From Thiohalophilus sp. (GTDB lineage: Bacteria; Pseudomonadota; Gammaproteobacteria; UBA6429; Thiohalophilaceae), in NCBI RefSeq assembly GCF_034521165.1, contig NZ_JAXHMV010000016.1, positions 186,001 through 250,000 on the forward strand: a stretch of DNA of 64,000 nucleotides, written 5' to 3'. The position numbers and the translations under genes were made by a program. Below, piece after piece: positions 25,006 through 35,296 of the stretch. How positions within the stretch are numbered: position 1 is the first letter of the stretch; the number at the start of each line of letters is the position of its first letter. The notes below the pieces were generated by a model. That model made no database searches. It was given only the letters and a program-made list of their open reading frames with translations, and had not been told where the DNA came from.

Positions 25006-27897
25006 TCACTCGGCCCTCGTCCCTCGGCCCTGTCCATTCAGGACTTCTTCCCAGATCCGTTTCACCAGCGCAAGGTGCTCATCAAACACCTCTTCGGGTG
25101 CCAGAACCTTCTGCTCCTGCAGCGCCATGCGGTGGGTGTAGTCCCGGTAGGCGCGGTAGGCGTCCTTGAGCTGTTCGGTGTCGGTCGCGGCCAGCAGGGC
25201 GGTGTCGGCCAGGGTGTCGAGAATGCGGATGTTGTCGGTCCAGGTCAGCAGATCGGGATACTGGTGGGCGTAGCCGAGCACGTAGTACTGGACCAGAAAT
25301 TCGATATCGACCATGCCGCCCTCGCCCTGTTTGATATCCACGCAGCCGGGCGCTTTTTTGGCCAGTTCGGTGCGCATGCGCTGGCGCATTTTGACGACCT
25401 CGGCACGCAGTTCCCCCAGATCCCGTTGGCGGCCCAGCACGGTCTGGCGCACCGTGCCAAAGCGGTCGATGATGTCGTGGTCGCCGGCCACGCCGCGGGC
25501 CCGCACCAGGGCCTGGTGCTCCCATAACCAGGCCTTGTTGAGTTGATAGCCTTCAAAAGAGGTGAGATTGCTGACCAGCATGCCCGAGGCGCCGTCGGGA
25601 CGCAGGCGCAGATCGGCATCATAGAGCACGCCGGCCGGGGTGTGGGTGGTGAGAATATGGATCAGTCGCTGGCCGAGCCGGGCATAGAACACCGGCACCG
25701 CCAGCGGCTGGTTGCCGTCGGTCATCTCGTTCTGATCCTCGCTGGCGTGCAAAAAGACCAGATCCAGATCCGAGCCGTAACCCAGCTCATAACCGCCCAG
25801 CTTGCCGTAGGCGATCACCGCAAAGCCCTTCTCGCCGCTGTCCCGGCTGGCGACCGGCTGGCCGTGGCGCTCGCTCAGATGTTGCCAGGCCTGCTGCAGG
25901 GCTTCTTCGAGGATCACCTCGGCGATCCAGGAGAGGTGGTCGCTGACTTTCATCAGCGGCAGCACATCCGAGACATCCGCCGCTACCACGCGCAGCACGT
26001 TGGTGTGTTTGAAGTGGCGCAGCGCCTCCATCGCCTGCTCGTGATCGTCGGGCTCGAGCTGGGCCAGCTCGCCGACCAGTTCCGCCGCCAGCTCGGTTTT
26101 GGCCGGTGGCGCATAGAGACTGCGCACGTCCATCAACTCGTCGAGCAGTAGCGGATAACGGGACAGATAGCGCGACAACCAGGGACTGGCCTGGCACAGT
26201 TTGACCAGCTGCGAGAGCACCAGTGGATTCTCCACCAGCAGGGCCAGGTAGACACTACGCCGGGCGACGGTGCGCACGATCTCCAGCACCCGCTCAAAAG
26301 TGAGGTCGGGATCGTCCGCCTGCGCGGCGGCGCCGAGCAGCAACGGCATCAGCCGATCCAGCCGGCGTTTGCCATTGGTGCTCAGCGACTGGTAAAGCCG
26401 GCCATCCTGTAAATCGGTTACCCGCGAAAGAACCGCGGCGGGCTGCCGGTAACCGGCCTCCTCCAGCGCATGCGTGGCCTGCTCCTCGTCCAGGTTGGCG
26501 TGCCACAGGTCGTAGAAGATGTTTTCATTTTCCTCCTCGACATTCTGCGGCGCCGCGAAGACCTGATCGAAATGGTTATGCACATGCTGGCGATGATGTT
26601 CCAGCTCGCCGTAAAACGCTTGCCAGTTGTCGAAGCCCATACTCCAGGCCAGGCGCAGACGCGGGTATTCCTCCTCGGGCAGATCATGGGTCTGCTGATC
26701 CAGCACACCCTGCAGGCGGTGCTCCACATCGCGCAGGAAACGGTAACCCGCTGCCAGTTCGCGCACCACGAACTCGGGCAACACATCCCTCTCCTGCAGC
26801 AGCGGCAACACCGACAGTACCCGCCGTTCCTGCAGGGCCGGATCCCGGCCGCCGCGGATCAGCTGAAACACCTGGGCGATAAACTCGATCTCGCGAATGC
26901 CACCCAGTCCGAGCTTCACATTCTGTTCCAGTCCCTTGCGTTTGACCTGTTTGGCAATCAGGCCTTTCATATCGCGCAGGGATTCGTAGGCGCCGTAATC
27001 GAGATAACGGCGATAGACGAACGGATGCAACATGTTCATCAGCTCTTCGCCGGCCGCCTGATCGCCGGCCACCACGCGCGCCTTGATCATGGCGTAGCGT
27101 TCCCACTCGCGACCGTGCGCCTGGTAATAGGTCTCCAGCGCATCGAAACTGGTGACCAGCGGCCCGCCGTCGCCGAACGGGCGCAGGCGCATATCGACCC
27201 GGAACACGAAGCCTTCCGGGGTCTGCTGATCCAGCACGGCGATCAGCTTCTGGCCGAGTTTGATGAAAAACTCACCGTGGCTGAGGGTGCGCCCCTCGCC
27301 GCGGGTTTCGCCCTCCTCGGCAAAGGTAAAGATCAGATCGATATCCGAGGAGACGTTCAGCTCCCACGCCCCCAGCTTGCCCATGCCCATCACCACCAGG
27401 TTCATGGGTGAGCCGTCTTCATAACAGGGGGTGCCATACTGATCACAAAAGCGCGGGTATAACCAGTTCAACGCCCCGTCAATACAGGTCTGTGCCAGAT
27501 GAGTCAGGTCCCGGCAGGTTTCCTCCAGCTCCGCCCAGCCAGCCAGGTCCCGCCACAGGATGCGCACCATCTCGCGATGGCGAAAGCGGCGCAGGACGTG
27601 CATCAGCCCCGCCTCATCCTCCACCGGGTCAATCATCGACTGCCATTGCTCGGCAAACTGCGCCTGGTCGGCCGACTGCAACAGCCGCGCCTGCAGGGCA
27701 GACAACTCCCCGGGATAACGCAGACACTGGCGGGCCACGTATTCACTGGCCGCCCAGACCACCGGCAGTGACCCGGCAACCGCCTCCTCCAGTGGAGTAT
27801 CGCCCTGCTGCGGGGCAAACTCCTCCCACCAGCGCGTGACCTGTTCGGCCAGCGGTTCGGGTAACTTCGAAATAGCCTGATCGACGTTGCTGCTCAT
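25006..27897 (-). CDS. glnE: Bifunctional glutamine synthetase adenylyltransferase/removase
   Basis: A 963-residue enzyme that adenylylates and deadenylylates glutamine synthetase in response to PII and glutamine. It has two nucleotidyltransferase domains: the first with GMGKLGAWELNVSSDIDLIF (deadenylylase), the second with YGKLGGYELGYGSDLDLVFL (adenylylase), each with the G-S/D-D-x-D site. GGIREIEFIAQVFQLIRGG and GGMVDIEFLVQYYVLGYAH are also diagnostic. ATG 27897 (MSSNVDQA) is chosen over an upstream extension. The last residues GQGRGTRAE and the stop are encoded by an ACGAG repeat element, so the original end has been overwritten. Confidence 0.96.
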   Translation of the reverse strand: MSSNVDQAISKLPEPLAEQVTRWWEEFAPQQGDTPLEEAVAGSLPVVWAASEYVARQCLRYPGELSALQARLLQSADQAQFAEQWQSMIDPVEDEAGLMHVLRRFRHREMVRILWRDLAGWAELEETCRDLTHLAQTCIDGALNWLYPRFCDQYGTPCYEDGSPMNLVVMGMGKLGAWELNVSSDIDLIFTFAEEGETRGEGRTLSHGEFFIKLGQKLIAVLDQQTPEGFVFRVDMRLRPFGDGGPLVTSFDALETYYQAHGREWERYAMIKARVVAGDQAAGEELMNMLHPFVYRRYLDYGAYESLRDMKGLIAKQVKRKGLEQNVKLGLGGIREIEFIAQVFQLIRGGRDPALQERRVLSVLPLLQERDVLPEFVVRELAAGYRFLRDVEHRLQGVLDQQTHDLPEEEYPRLRLAWSMGFDNWQAFYGELEHHRQHVHNHFDQVFAAPQNVEEENENIFYDLWHANLDEEQATHALEEAGYRQPAAVLSRVTDLQDGRLYQSLSTNGKRRLDRLMPLLLGAAAQADDPDLTFERVLEIVRTVARRSVYLALLVENPLVLSQLVKLCQASPWLSRYLSRYPLLLDELMDVRSLYAPPAKTELAAELVGELAQLEPDDHEQAMEALRHFKHTNVLRVVAADVSDVLPLMKVSDHLSWIAEVILEEALQQAWQHLSERHGQPVASRDSGEKGFAVIAYGKLGGYELGYGSDLDLVFLHASEDQNEMTDGNQPLAVPVFYARLGQRLIHILTTHTPAGVLYDADLRLRPDGASGMLVSNLTSFEGYQLNKAWLWEHQALVRARGVAGDHDIIDRFGTVRQTVLGRQRDLGELRAEVVKMRQRMRTELAKKAPGCVDIKQGEGGMVDIEFLVQYYVLGYAHQYPDLLTWTDNIRILDTLADTALLAATDTEQLKDAYRAYRDYTHRMALQEQKVLAPEEVFDEHLALVKRIWEEVLNGQGRGTRAE

Positions 27898-27981
27898 GGA
27901 TAAAAAAACCTGATGGGTGTGCCGGATACTATGACCAAAACCGCCTTCTGCAACAACCGGTCTTTTAGAAAGATTGCTGTA

Positions 27982-28183
27982 AATAACGCAAAGGACGCAA
28001 AGACGCGGAGGACGCAAAGGATATTTATTGTAATAATTGAAAGATTACCCAAACACACCCAGCCATTAACATTCCATGATTAATTCAAATCCGTTTATAT
28101 GCAAACCGGTTCACGCAATCAACATAATGAATACATAAATATTTTCTCTGCGTTCTTTGCGTCTTTGCGTCCTTTGCGTTATT
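27982..28183. mobile_element. MITE-like element, copy 1
   Basis: A ~202-bp non-coding segment between terminal inverted repeats. The left arm (27982-28020) begins AATAACGCAAAGGACGCAAA, and the right arm (28148-28183) is its near-perfect reverse complement. A core at 28061-28086 (minus strand GAATTAATCATGGAATGTTA) recurs in copy 3 at 49319 in the opposite orientation. It fills the glnE-groEL gap. Confidence 0.8.
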
Positions 28184-28211
28184 CCCACTGATATATCTAT
28201 GGCACAAAATA

Positions 28212-28243
28212 AAAAAGCCCCGCCATTGCTGGCGGGGCTTTTT
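28212..28243 (-). terminator. Rho-independent terminator of groEL
   Basis: Stem GCCCCGCC/GGCGGGGC (28217-28224 with 28231-28238) and a 6-base loop. On the minus strand it is followed by a run of six T (28211-28216). It lies ~30 bases after the groEL stop. T residues on the other side would allow rightward termination too. Confidence 0.93.
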
Positions 28244-28270
28244 GTTGTGCCTGGGTTAAGGCCGTCGGGC

Positions 28271-29926
<1,656 letters not shown>

Positions 29927-29987
29927 GTTCCTTCCTCACTATCTTTATAGATAAGCTTTCAATATCGACCGTGGTTGAATCGCCGGA

Positions 29988-30278
29988 TCAGCCTTCAACC
30001 ACACCCATGATGTCTTCTTCGCGCATGACGAGCAGTTCCTCGTCGTCGACCTTGACCTCGTTACCGGCATATTTGCCGAACAGCACCTTGTCACCCGCTT
30101 TAACGTCCAGCGCGCGGACTTCGCCGTTGTCCAGAATCTTGCCATTGCCCACGGCGACCACTTCGCCCTGGCTGGGTTTTTCGGTGGCGGAATCGGGAAT
30201 GACGATGCCGCCAGCCGTGGTACGTTCTTCTTCCATGCGACGAATAATCACGCGGTCATGCAAAGGACGGATTTTCAT
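29988..30278 (-). CDS. groES: Co-chaperonin GroES
   Basis: A 96-residue lid of the GroEL chamber. KIRPLHDRVIIRRMEEERTT and the mobile loop (TAGGIVIPDSATEKPSQGEVV) are canonical, and KVLFGKYAGNEVKV is the conserved barrel strand. The ATG at 30278 is preceded by AGGAGA. It is the first gene of the groES-groEL operon, downstream of a perfect CIRCE element. Confidence 0.99.
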   Translation of the reverse strand: MKIRPLHDRVIIRRMEEERTTAGGIVIPDSATEKPSQGEVVAVGNGKILDNGEVRALDVKAGDKVLFGKYAGNEVKVDDEELLVMREEDIMGVVEG

Positions 30279-30369
30279 TCTCAGTATCTCCTGAATGTTA
30301 TTGATTTCTTGGATTTCAGATGGTTAGCCCGAACAGCAGCCTGCCCGGGCGGGAATTTCAGTCGGCCTT

Positions 30370-30396
30370 TTAGCACTCGGCATCGACGAGTGCTAA
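30370..30396. promoter_or_regulatory. CIRCE operator (HrcA site)
   Basis: TTAGCACTC-N9-GAGTGCTAA, a perfect match to the CIRCE consensus. It overlaps the base next to the -10 of the groE promoter, so HrcA would repress by steric block until heat shock. An hrcA gene is expected elsewhere in the genome. Confidence 0.97.
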
Positions 30397-30423
30397 TAAT
30401 AGCGGTCACGGCCGCACTGTCAA
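30396..30423 (-). promoter_or_regulatory. sigma-70 type promoter of groESL
   Basis: On the minus strand, TTGACA (30418-30423), a 16-base spacer and TATTAT (30396-30401). The CIRCE operator begins at the last base of the -10. Confidence 0.85.
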
Positions 30424-30464
30424 GACCAGTCTCTTGATGGGGTGATAGTGGGAAAATTCAAGGC

Positions 30465-30914
30465 TCAGTCGTCATCCCGACGCTGAAATTCGCCTTCGAT
30501 GGTGCGCGGGCCGCCCCCGGGCTTACCGGGGCCGCCACCCGGCGGGCCGGTGCGAATCACGCCGCGCCGGATGGCCCAGCGGATCAGCCCCTGGCGCAGA
30601 GGCGCCACCAGCAAAACGAAACCCACCGCATCGGTCACGAACCCCGGCGTCAGCAGCAGCGCGCCCGCGACCACCAGCAGCAGCCCCTCGAACAGCGGCA
30701 GAGCCGGCAGCTGGCCCCCGGCCAGCTCCGTCTGAAAACGCATCAGGGTAGAAAAGCCCTGCCAGCGCAACAGGCCGACACCGACCACGGCGGTCAACAC
30801 CACCAGTAAAATGGTCGGCCAGGCGCCGATCACCTCGCCGATCTGGATCAGAAAATAAATTTCGATCAGGGGAATGGCGATAAACAGAATAAGGAATATT
30901 CGAAACAGGGGCAT
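30465..30914 (-). CDS. fxsA: FxsA family membrane protein
   Basis: A 149-residue inner-membrane protein. It opens LFRIFLILFIAIPLIEIYFL (first membrane helix), then WPTILLVVLTAVVGVGLLRWQG, and GLLLVVAGALLLTPGFVTDAVGF with the FxsA signature TPGFxTDxxG. The C-terminus is a Gly/Pro-rich cytosolic tail. In E. coli, FxsA suppresses F exclusion of phage T7; its native role is unclear. It lies between groES and cutA, divergent from cutA. Confidence 0.92.
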   Translation of the reverse strand: MPLFRIFLILFIAIPLIEIYFLIQIGEVIGAWPTILLVVLTAVVGVGLLRWQGFSTLMRFQTELAGGQLPALPLFEGLLLVVAGALLLTPGFVTDAVGFVLLVAPLRQGLIRWAIRRGVIRTGPPGGGPGKPGGGPRTIEGEFQRRDDD

Positions 30915-31000
30915 CGTCTTTAACCAGAGGATGGGTTGAGCCGATAGTGTAACAGCTTGATGCTTTGCCAGTCGTGCACCGGGCTGGTATCTTGCACGGC

Positions 31001-31324
31001 ATGAGTGAACTCTCCCAGTGCCTGGTGCTGTGCACCTGCCCCGATACCGACACCGCGCGACAACTGGCCGACCGGCTGGTGGCGGGGCGACTGGCGGCCT
31101 GTGTCAATATCGTGCCCGGACTGGAATCGGTCTACGAATGGCAGGGCCAGGTCGAGCGCGACGGCGAGGTGTTGCTGATCATCAAGACCCGGCAGGACCG
31201 CTACGGCCAGCTGGAAGAGACCCTGCAACAGCACCACCCATATGAACTTCCTGAAATTCTCAGGGTCTCTCTGGATGGAGGACTGCAGGATTACCTGCAG
31301 TGGATTGATAACGCACTGGAATAA
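31001..31324 (+). CDS. cutA: Divalent-cation tolerance protein CutA
   Basis: A 107-residue trimeric protein with the CutA pattern: VLCTCPDTDTARQLADRLVAGRLAACVNIVPGLESVYEWQG, then EVLLIIKTRQDRY, and the late HPYELPEILRV. It has been linked to copper and other divalent-metal tolerance. The ATG at 31001 gives the usual length. It precedes dsbD by two bases, the normal gammaproteobacterial cutA-dsbD arrangement. Confidence 0.95.
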   Translation: MSELSQCLVLCTCPDTDTARQLADRLVAGRLAACVNIVPGLESVYEWQGQVERDGEVLLIIKTRQDRYGQLEETLQQHHPYELPEILRVSLDGGLQDYLQWIDNALE

Positions 31325-31326
31325 TA

Positions 31327-33558
31327 ATGATGATGAAAAAACTGTTTGCCACCCTGTTATTTCTGTTTGTATTCCCCGTTGCCGCCGAACAAGAGCTGCT
31401 GGAGCCCGACAAGGCGTTTGCCTTCCAGGCCGAGGTCGTCGATGGCGCGATCCAGGCCCGCTGGGACGTGGCTGACAACTATTATCTGTATCGCGGCAAG
31501 ATCCGTTTCGAGGTCGACAATCCCGCTATCACCCTGGGCGAACCGCAGCTGCCCGACGGCAAGATCAAGGACGACGAGTTCTTCGGCCAGGTGGAAATTT
31601 ATCGCGGCGGCGTGCCCGTCACGATCCCGATTGAATCCGGCAGCGGCGATTTCACGCTGACGGCCCACTCCCAGGGCTGCGCCGATCTCGGCGTCTGTTA
31701 TCCCCCGCACCGCCAGGACGTGCTACTGACTGCCACCGGCGCCGCGGCCAGTACGCAGGACAAACCCTCCCTGCAGGATCTGAATGACGATCTCGGCCTG
31801 AACCAGGGCGACGATGAGGTCCTGCATCCCGATCAGGCCTTTGCCTTCAGCACGGAAGTCATCAGCGCCGATACGGTGCGGGCCACCTGGCAGATCGTCG
31901 CCGACCACTATCTGTATCGCGACAAATTCGAATTTTCCGTCAAGCAGGGCGACGCCCGGGTAGGCGAGGTCGAGCTGCCCAAAGGCAAGGAAAAAGAAGA
32001 TGAATTCTTCGGCAAGATCCAGGTATTCGAGGGCGAACAGACCCTGACGGTCGATATTCCCCTGGTGCGGACCCGGGGCGAGGCCGGCGAGGTTGAGCTG
32101 GCATTTGTCTACCAGGGTTGTGCCGAGAAAACCGGGATTTGCTATCCCCCGATTCGCAAGAGTGAAACCGTCAAGCTGGCCGCCACGAATCAGATTACGC
32201 AGGCCGATGATTCCGAGCCGACGGCTCAGACAGGCGAACAACAGCCCATGTCCGAGCAGGACACCATCGCCGCCTCGCTGCAGGCCGGCGGCATCCTGGT
32301 CATTCTGACCTTCTTCGGCTTCGGCCTGTTGCTGGCCTTCACCCCCTGCGTGTTCCCGATGATTCCGATTCTCTCCAGCATCATCATCGGCCAGGGGGAC
32401 AAGATCACCACCGGTCGCGCCTTTACCATGTCCACGGTCTACGTGCTGGCGATGGCGCTCACCTATACCGTTGCCGGGGTCCTCGCCGGCATGCTGGGCG
32501 AGAACCTGCAGGCGGCCTTCCAGAACCCCTGGATTCTGAGCAGCTTTGCCGCCGTGTTCGTGCTGCTGGCCCTGTCCATGTTTGGCTTCTACGAACTGCA
32601 GATGCCCGCCTCCATCCAGGGCAGGCTCTCCGAAGTCAGTAACCGCCAGAAAGGCGGCAGCCTGACCGGCGTGGCCGTGATGGGCTTCCTGTCGGCACTG
32701 ATCGTCGGTCCCTGCGTGGCCGCGCCGCTGGCGGGGGCGCTGATCTATATCGGCCAGACCGGCGATGCGGTGCTCGGCGGCATGGCCCTGTTCGCCCTGA
32801 GTCTGGGTATGGGGCTGCCGCTGATTGCCATCGGCACCTCGGCGGGCAAACTGCTGCCTCGCGCCGGCGGCTGGATGGATGCGGTCAAGGCCATCTTCGG
32901 CGTCCTGCTGCTGGCCGTGGCCATCTGGATGCTCGAGCGGATTATTCCCGACTATGTCGCTCTGTGGCTGTGGGCCGCGCTGCTGATCATCTCGGGCATC
33001 TACATGAAAGCGCTGGAACCGCTGCCGGCCGACACCTCCGGCTGGCACCGGCTCTGGAAAGGGCTGGGGATCATCCTGCTGGTCTACGGCATCCTGCTGG
33101 TGATTGGCGCCAGTGCCGGCGCCAATGACAAGTTCCGGCCGCTGCACGGCGTGTTTGCCGGCGCCGGGGGCGCTGGCGCCGTCCAGCAACAAAAACTCGA
33201 GTTTCGGACGATCAAGACCGTCGAGGACTTCGAGCAGGAACTGGCGCGCGCCAGTGACGCCGGCAAGCCGGTGATGCTCGACTTCTACGCCGACTGGTGT
33301 ATCTACTGCAAGGATTATGAAAAATACGTCTTCACCGATCAGCGCGTCATCGAGCGGCTGGATAACTTCGTCCTGCTCAAGGCGGATGTGACGGATAACG
33401 ACGAAAAGGACAAGGCATTACTGCGCAGCTTCAATCTCGTTGCGCCGCCGGCCATTCTCTTCTTCGGCCCCGATGGCGAGGAGCGCCACGGCCGGCGTCT
33501 GGTGGGTGCCATGAACGCCGACGAGTTTCATAACCATCTGAACATGATGTCCTTCTAG
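31327..33558 (+). CDS. dsbD: Thiol:disulfide interchange protein DsbD with two N-terminal domains
   Basis: A 743-residue reductase, ~180 longer than E. coli DsbD (565). After a signal peptide, two DsbD-alpha domains lie in tandem: residues ~24-135 (QGCADLGVCYPP, Cys 118/124) and ~162-280 (QGCAEKTGICYPP, Cys 265/272). Each repeats the plan PD-AFAF, YYLYR or HYLYR, DDEFFG or EDEFFG. The membrane domain has the redox pair C341 (FTPCVFPMIP) and C463 (GPCVAAPLAGAL), and the C-terminal thioredoxin domain has DFYADWCIYCKDY (C658, C661). DsbD carries electrons from cytosolic thioredoxin to periplasmic partners; the TlpA gene just downstream may be one. Confidence 0.96.
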   Translation: MMMKKLFATLLFLFVFPVAAEQELLEPDKAFAFQAEVVDGAIQARWDVADNYYLYRGKIRFEVDNPAITLGEPQLPDGKIKDDEFFGQVEIYRGGVPVTIPIESGSGDFTLTAHSQGCADLGVCYPPHRQDVLLTATGAAASTQDKPSLQDLNDDLGLNQGDDEVLHPDQAFAFSTEVISADTVRATWQIVADHYLYRDKFEFSVKQGDARVGEVELPKGKEKEDEFFGKIQVFEGEQTLTVDIPLVRTRGEAGEVELAFVYQGCAEKTGICYPPIRKSETVKLAATNQITQADDSEPTAQTGEQQPMSEQDTIAASLQAGGILVILTFFGFGLLLAFTPCVFPMIPILSSIIIGQGDKITTGRAFTMSTVYVLAMALTYTVAGVLAGMLGENLQAAFQNPWILSSFAAVFVLLALSMFGFYELQMPASIQGRLSEVSNRQKGGSLTGVAVMGFLSALIVGPCVAAPLAGALIYIGQTGDAVLGGMALFALSLGMGLPLIAIGTSAGKLLPRAGGWMDAVKAIFGVLLLAVAIWMLERIIPDYVALWLWAALLIISGIYMKALEPLPADTSGWHRLWKGLGIILLVYGILLVIGASAGANDKFRPLHGVFAGAGGAGAVQQQKLEFRTIKTVEDFEQELARASDAGKPVMLDFYADWCIYCKDYEKYVFTDQRVIERLDNFVLLKADVTDNDEKDKALLRSFNLVAPPAILFFGPDGEERHGRRLVGAMNADEFHNHLNMMSF

Positions 33559-33630
33559 GTGACGGCCCGCCCCGGTGGCGGGCCTGATCCGGATTTGATT
33601 CATTTAACCTCTAACGAACGGAACAGCCGT

Positions 33631-34188
33631 ATGAAACGTTCAGTCTTTATCGCATTGATCATCGTGGTGGCGGCCATCAGTCTGCTGGCCGGCATGTACG
33701 CCAACCAGCTGTTTGACGACCAGGACAGCGAAACAGCCACAGCACAAAACAGCAGCGATGCCGCCGGCCCGCCTGAAGTTCGTCCCGATTTCGGCCTGCT
33801 CGATCTGCAGGGCAATTTGCGCCATATCAGCGAATGGGACGGTGAGGTACTGATGATCAACTTCTGGGCCACCTGGTGCCCGCCCTGCCGCCGCGAGATC
33901 CCCGCCTTCATCGACCTGCAGGAAAAATACGCCGATCAGGGCTTTACCATCGTCGGCATCGCCATCGACACCAAACAGAACGCCATCGACTTCGTCGATC
34001 CGATGGGGATCAACTACCCGATCCTGGTCGGCGACAAGGACGGCATCGCCCTCTCCAAAGCCTACGGCAACCGCATGGGCGTCCTGCCCTACACCGTCAT
34101 CGTCGACCGCGACGGCAAGATCACCGAGACCCATCGCAACGAACTGAGCTTCGAAGACGCCGAGGCGATGATCAAACCCCTCCTGTAA
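33631..34188 (+). CDS. TlpA/ResA-like periplasmic thioredoxin
   Basis: A 185-residue protein anchored by an N-terminal membrane segment (VFIALIIVVAAISLLAGMYA), with a periplasmic thioredoxin fold. MINFWATWCPPCRREIPAF carries the WCPPC active site, and FTIVGIAIDTKQNAIDF and GVLPYTVIVDRDG are the AhpC/TSA-type strands of TlpA proteins. It probably reduces cysteines of apocytochromes or other exported proteins using electrons from DsbD. The start ATG 33631 gives the anchor its normal length. Its stop codon lies in a small hairpin loop. Confidence 0.92.
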   Translation: MKRSVFIALIIVVAAISLLAGMYANQLFDDQDSETATAQNSSDAAGPPEVRPDFGLLDLQGNLRHISEWDGEVLMINFWATWCPPCRREIPAFIDLQEKYADQGFTIVGIAIDTKQNAIDFVDPMGINYPILVGDKDGIALSKAYGNRMGVLPYTVIVDRDGKITETHRNELSFEDAEAMIKPLL

Positions 34189-34226
34189 ACAAGAGGGCCG
34201 AGTTACGAGGGAAGAGTGACGAGGCC
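34178..34226 (+). repeat. Stop-codon hairpin and ACGAG element after tlpA
   Basis: CCCTCCT (34178-34184) and AAGAGGG (34191-34197) pair at six of seven positions, and the loop GTAAAC holds the TAA stop. CCGAGTTACGAGGG and AGAGTGACGAGG follow at once: a half-length ACGAG element. Confidence 0.6.
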
Positions 34227-34255
34227 CTTTTCTTAAACCCAGCATACAATTCCCT

Positions 34256-34393
34256 GTGGGAGCGGGCTTCGACCGCGACCGTGCCCGATTCGACAGTCGC
34301 GCCCGTGGGGCGCTCCCACCACAGGAACATTGTTCCACTTCTGCTTCATGCCGGCAGACAGTCCCCTGTGGGAGCGGGCTTCGACCGCGACCG
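34256..34393. repeat. REP copies upstream of the RAYT gene
   Basis: A complete inverted pair at 34256-34319 (GTGGGAGCGGGCTTCGACCG ... CGCCCGTGGGGCGCTCCCAC), the spacer ACAGGAACATTGTTCCACTT, then a lone left head at 34368-34393. The lone head stops ~60 bases before the transposase start. Confidence 0.92.
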
Positions 34394-34455
34394 ACACCCC
34401 CTTTACAAACACACCTGTTTGCGAGACAGTTCCCATGAACACAAGGAGGTGTTAC

Positions 34456-34875
34456 ATGCCAAATTCTCCAGCAGAGCATCGTCTGCGCATCGGTCGCCGC
34501 TCGGAAACCGATCGGATCTATCTCATCACAACCGTTACCGAGCAACGTCAGCCGGTATTTCGGGATCTTTTCCTGGGGCGATTACTGGTAAAGACACTGA
34601 AAGATAATCAGAACAATGCAACAACTCTGGCCTATGTAGTCATGCCCGATCATCTTCACTGGCTTATGCAGTTGGGTCACCGACACCCTCTCTGCACCGT
34701 CGTCTCAAACATCAAGTCGAACAGTGCCCGTTGTATTAACCTGCAATTAAATCGCTCGGGTCGCCTATGGCAACCTGGGTTTCACGATCACGCCTTGCGT
34801 CGTGAAGAAGATTTGAGGAATACGGCCCGTTATGTGATAGCCGACCCCCAGCCGGACTGGCAGTCACATGGCTGA
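34456..34875 (+). CDS. REP-associated tyrosine transposase (RAYT)
   Basis: A 139-residue Y1 transposase related to IS200/IS605 TnpA. The HUH pair is in VVMPDHLHWLM (H66, H68) and the catalytic Tyr is in NTARYVIADP (Y126); WQPGFHDHALRREEDL is a RAYT hallmark. Its reading frame extends upstream into REP sequence, but an ideal AAGGAGGT at 34443-34450 points to the ATG at 34456. RAYTs cut and move single-stranded REP hairpins, and this gene sits inside an array of them, the layout called a REPtron. It is shorter than some RAYTs but contains all catalytic elements. Confidence 0.92.
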   Translation: MPNSPAEHRLRIGRRSETDRIYLITTVTEQRQPVFRDLFLGRLLVKTLKDNQNNATTLAYVVMPDHLHWLMQLGHRHPLCTVVSNIKSNSARCINLQLNRSGRLWQPGFHDHALRREEDLRNTARYVIADPQPDWQSHG

Positions 34876-34890
34876 TCGCCTGGATCAGCC

Positions 34891-35296
34891 TGGGGAGCGG
34901 CGACCGCGACGTGCAGGTCGCACAGTCGCGACCGTGGGGCGCTCCTACTAAGGGACATTGTTCCACTTCTGCTTTGTGCCAGCAGACAGAGAACCCTGTG
35001 GGAGCGGGCCTCGACCGCGACCGTGCAGGATTCGACAGTCGCGCCCGTGGGGCGCTCCCACTACAGGAACATTGTTCCACTTCTGCTTTATGCCAGCAGA
35101 CAGAGAACCCTGTGGGAGCGGGCCTCGACCGCGACCGTGCAGGGTTCGACAGTCGCGCCCGTGGGGCGCTCCCACCACAGGAACATCTGTTCCACTTCTG
35201 CCTTATGCCGGCAGACAGAGTACCCTGTGGGAGCGGGCCTCGACCGCGACCGTGCCCGTGCCCGATTCGACAGTCGCGCCCGTGGGGCGCTCCCAC
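34891..35296. repeat. REP array downstream of the RAYT gene
   Basis: Four inverted REP pairs at 34891-34948 (divergent), 34998-35061, 35112-35175 and 35227-35296. The last three repeat every ~115 bases with the spacer ACAGGAACATTGTTCCACTT and TATGCC[A/G]GCAGACAGAG. The heads read GTGGGAGCGGGCCTCGACCG and the closers CGCCCGTGGGGCGCTCCCAC. The copies are nearly identical, so amplification was recent. Confidence 0.94.

Noticed and set aside
31723..33192. A 489-residue frame antisense to dsbD
   Set aside because: Gln/His/Gly-rich shadow of the dsbD membrane domain with no signal of its own.
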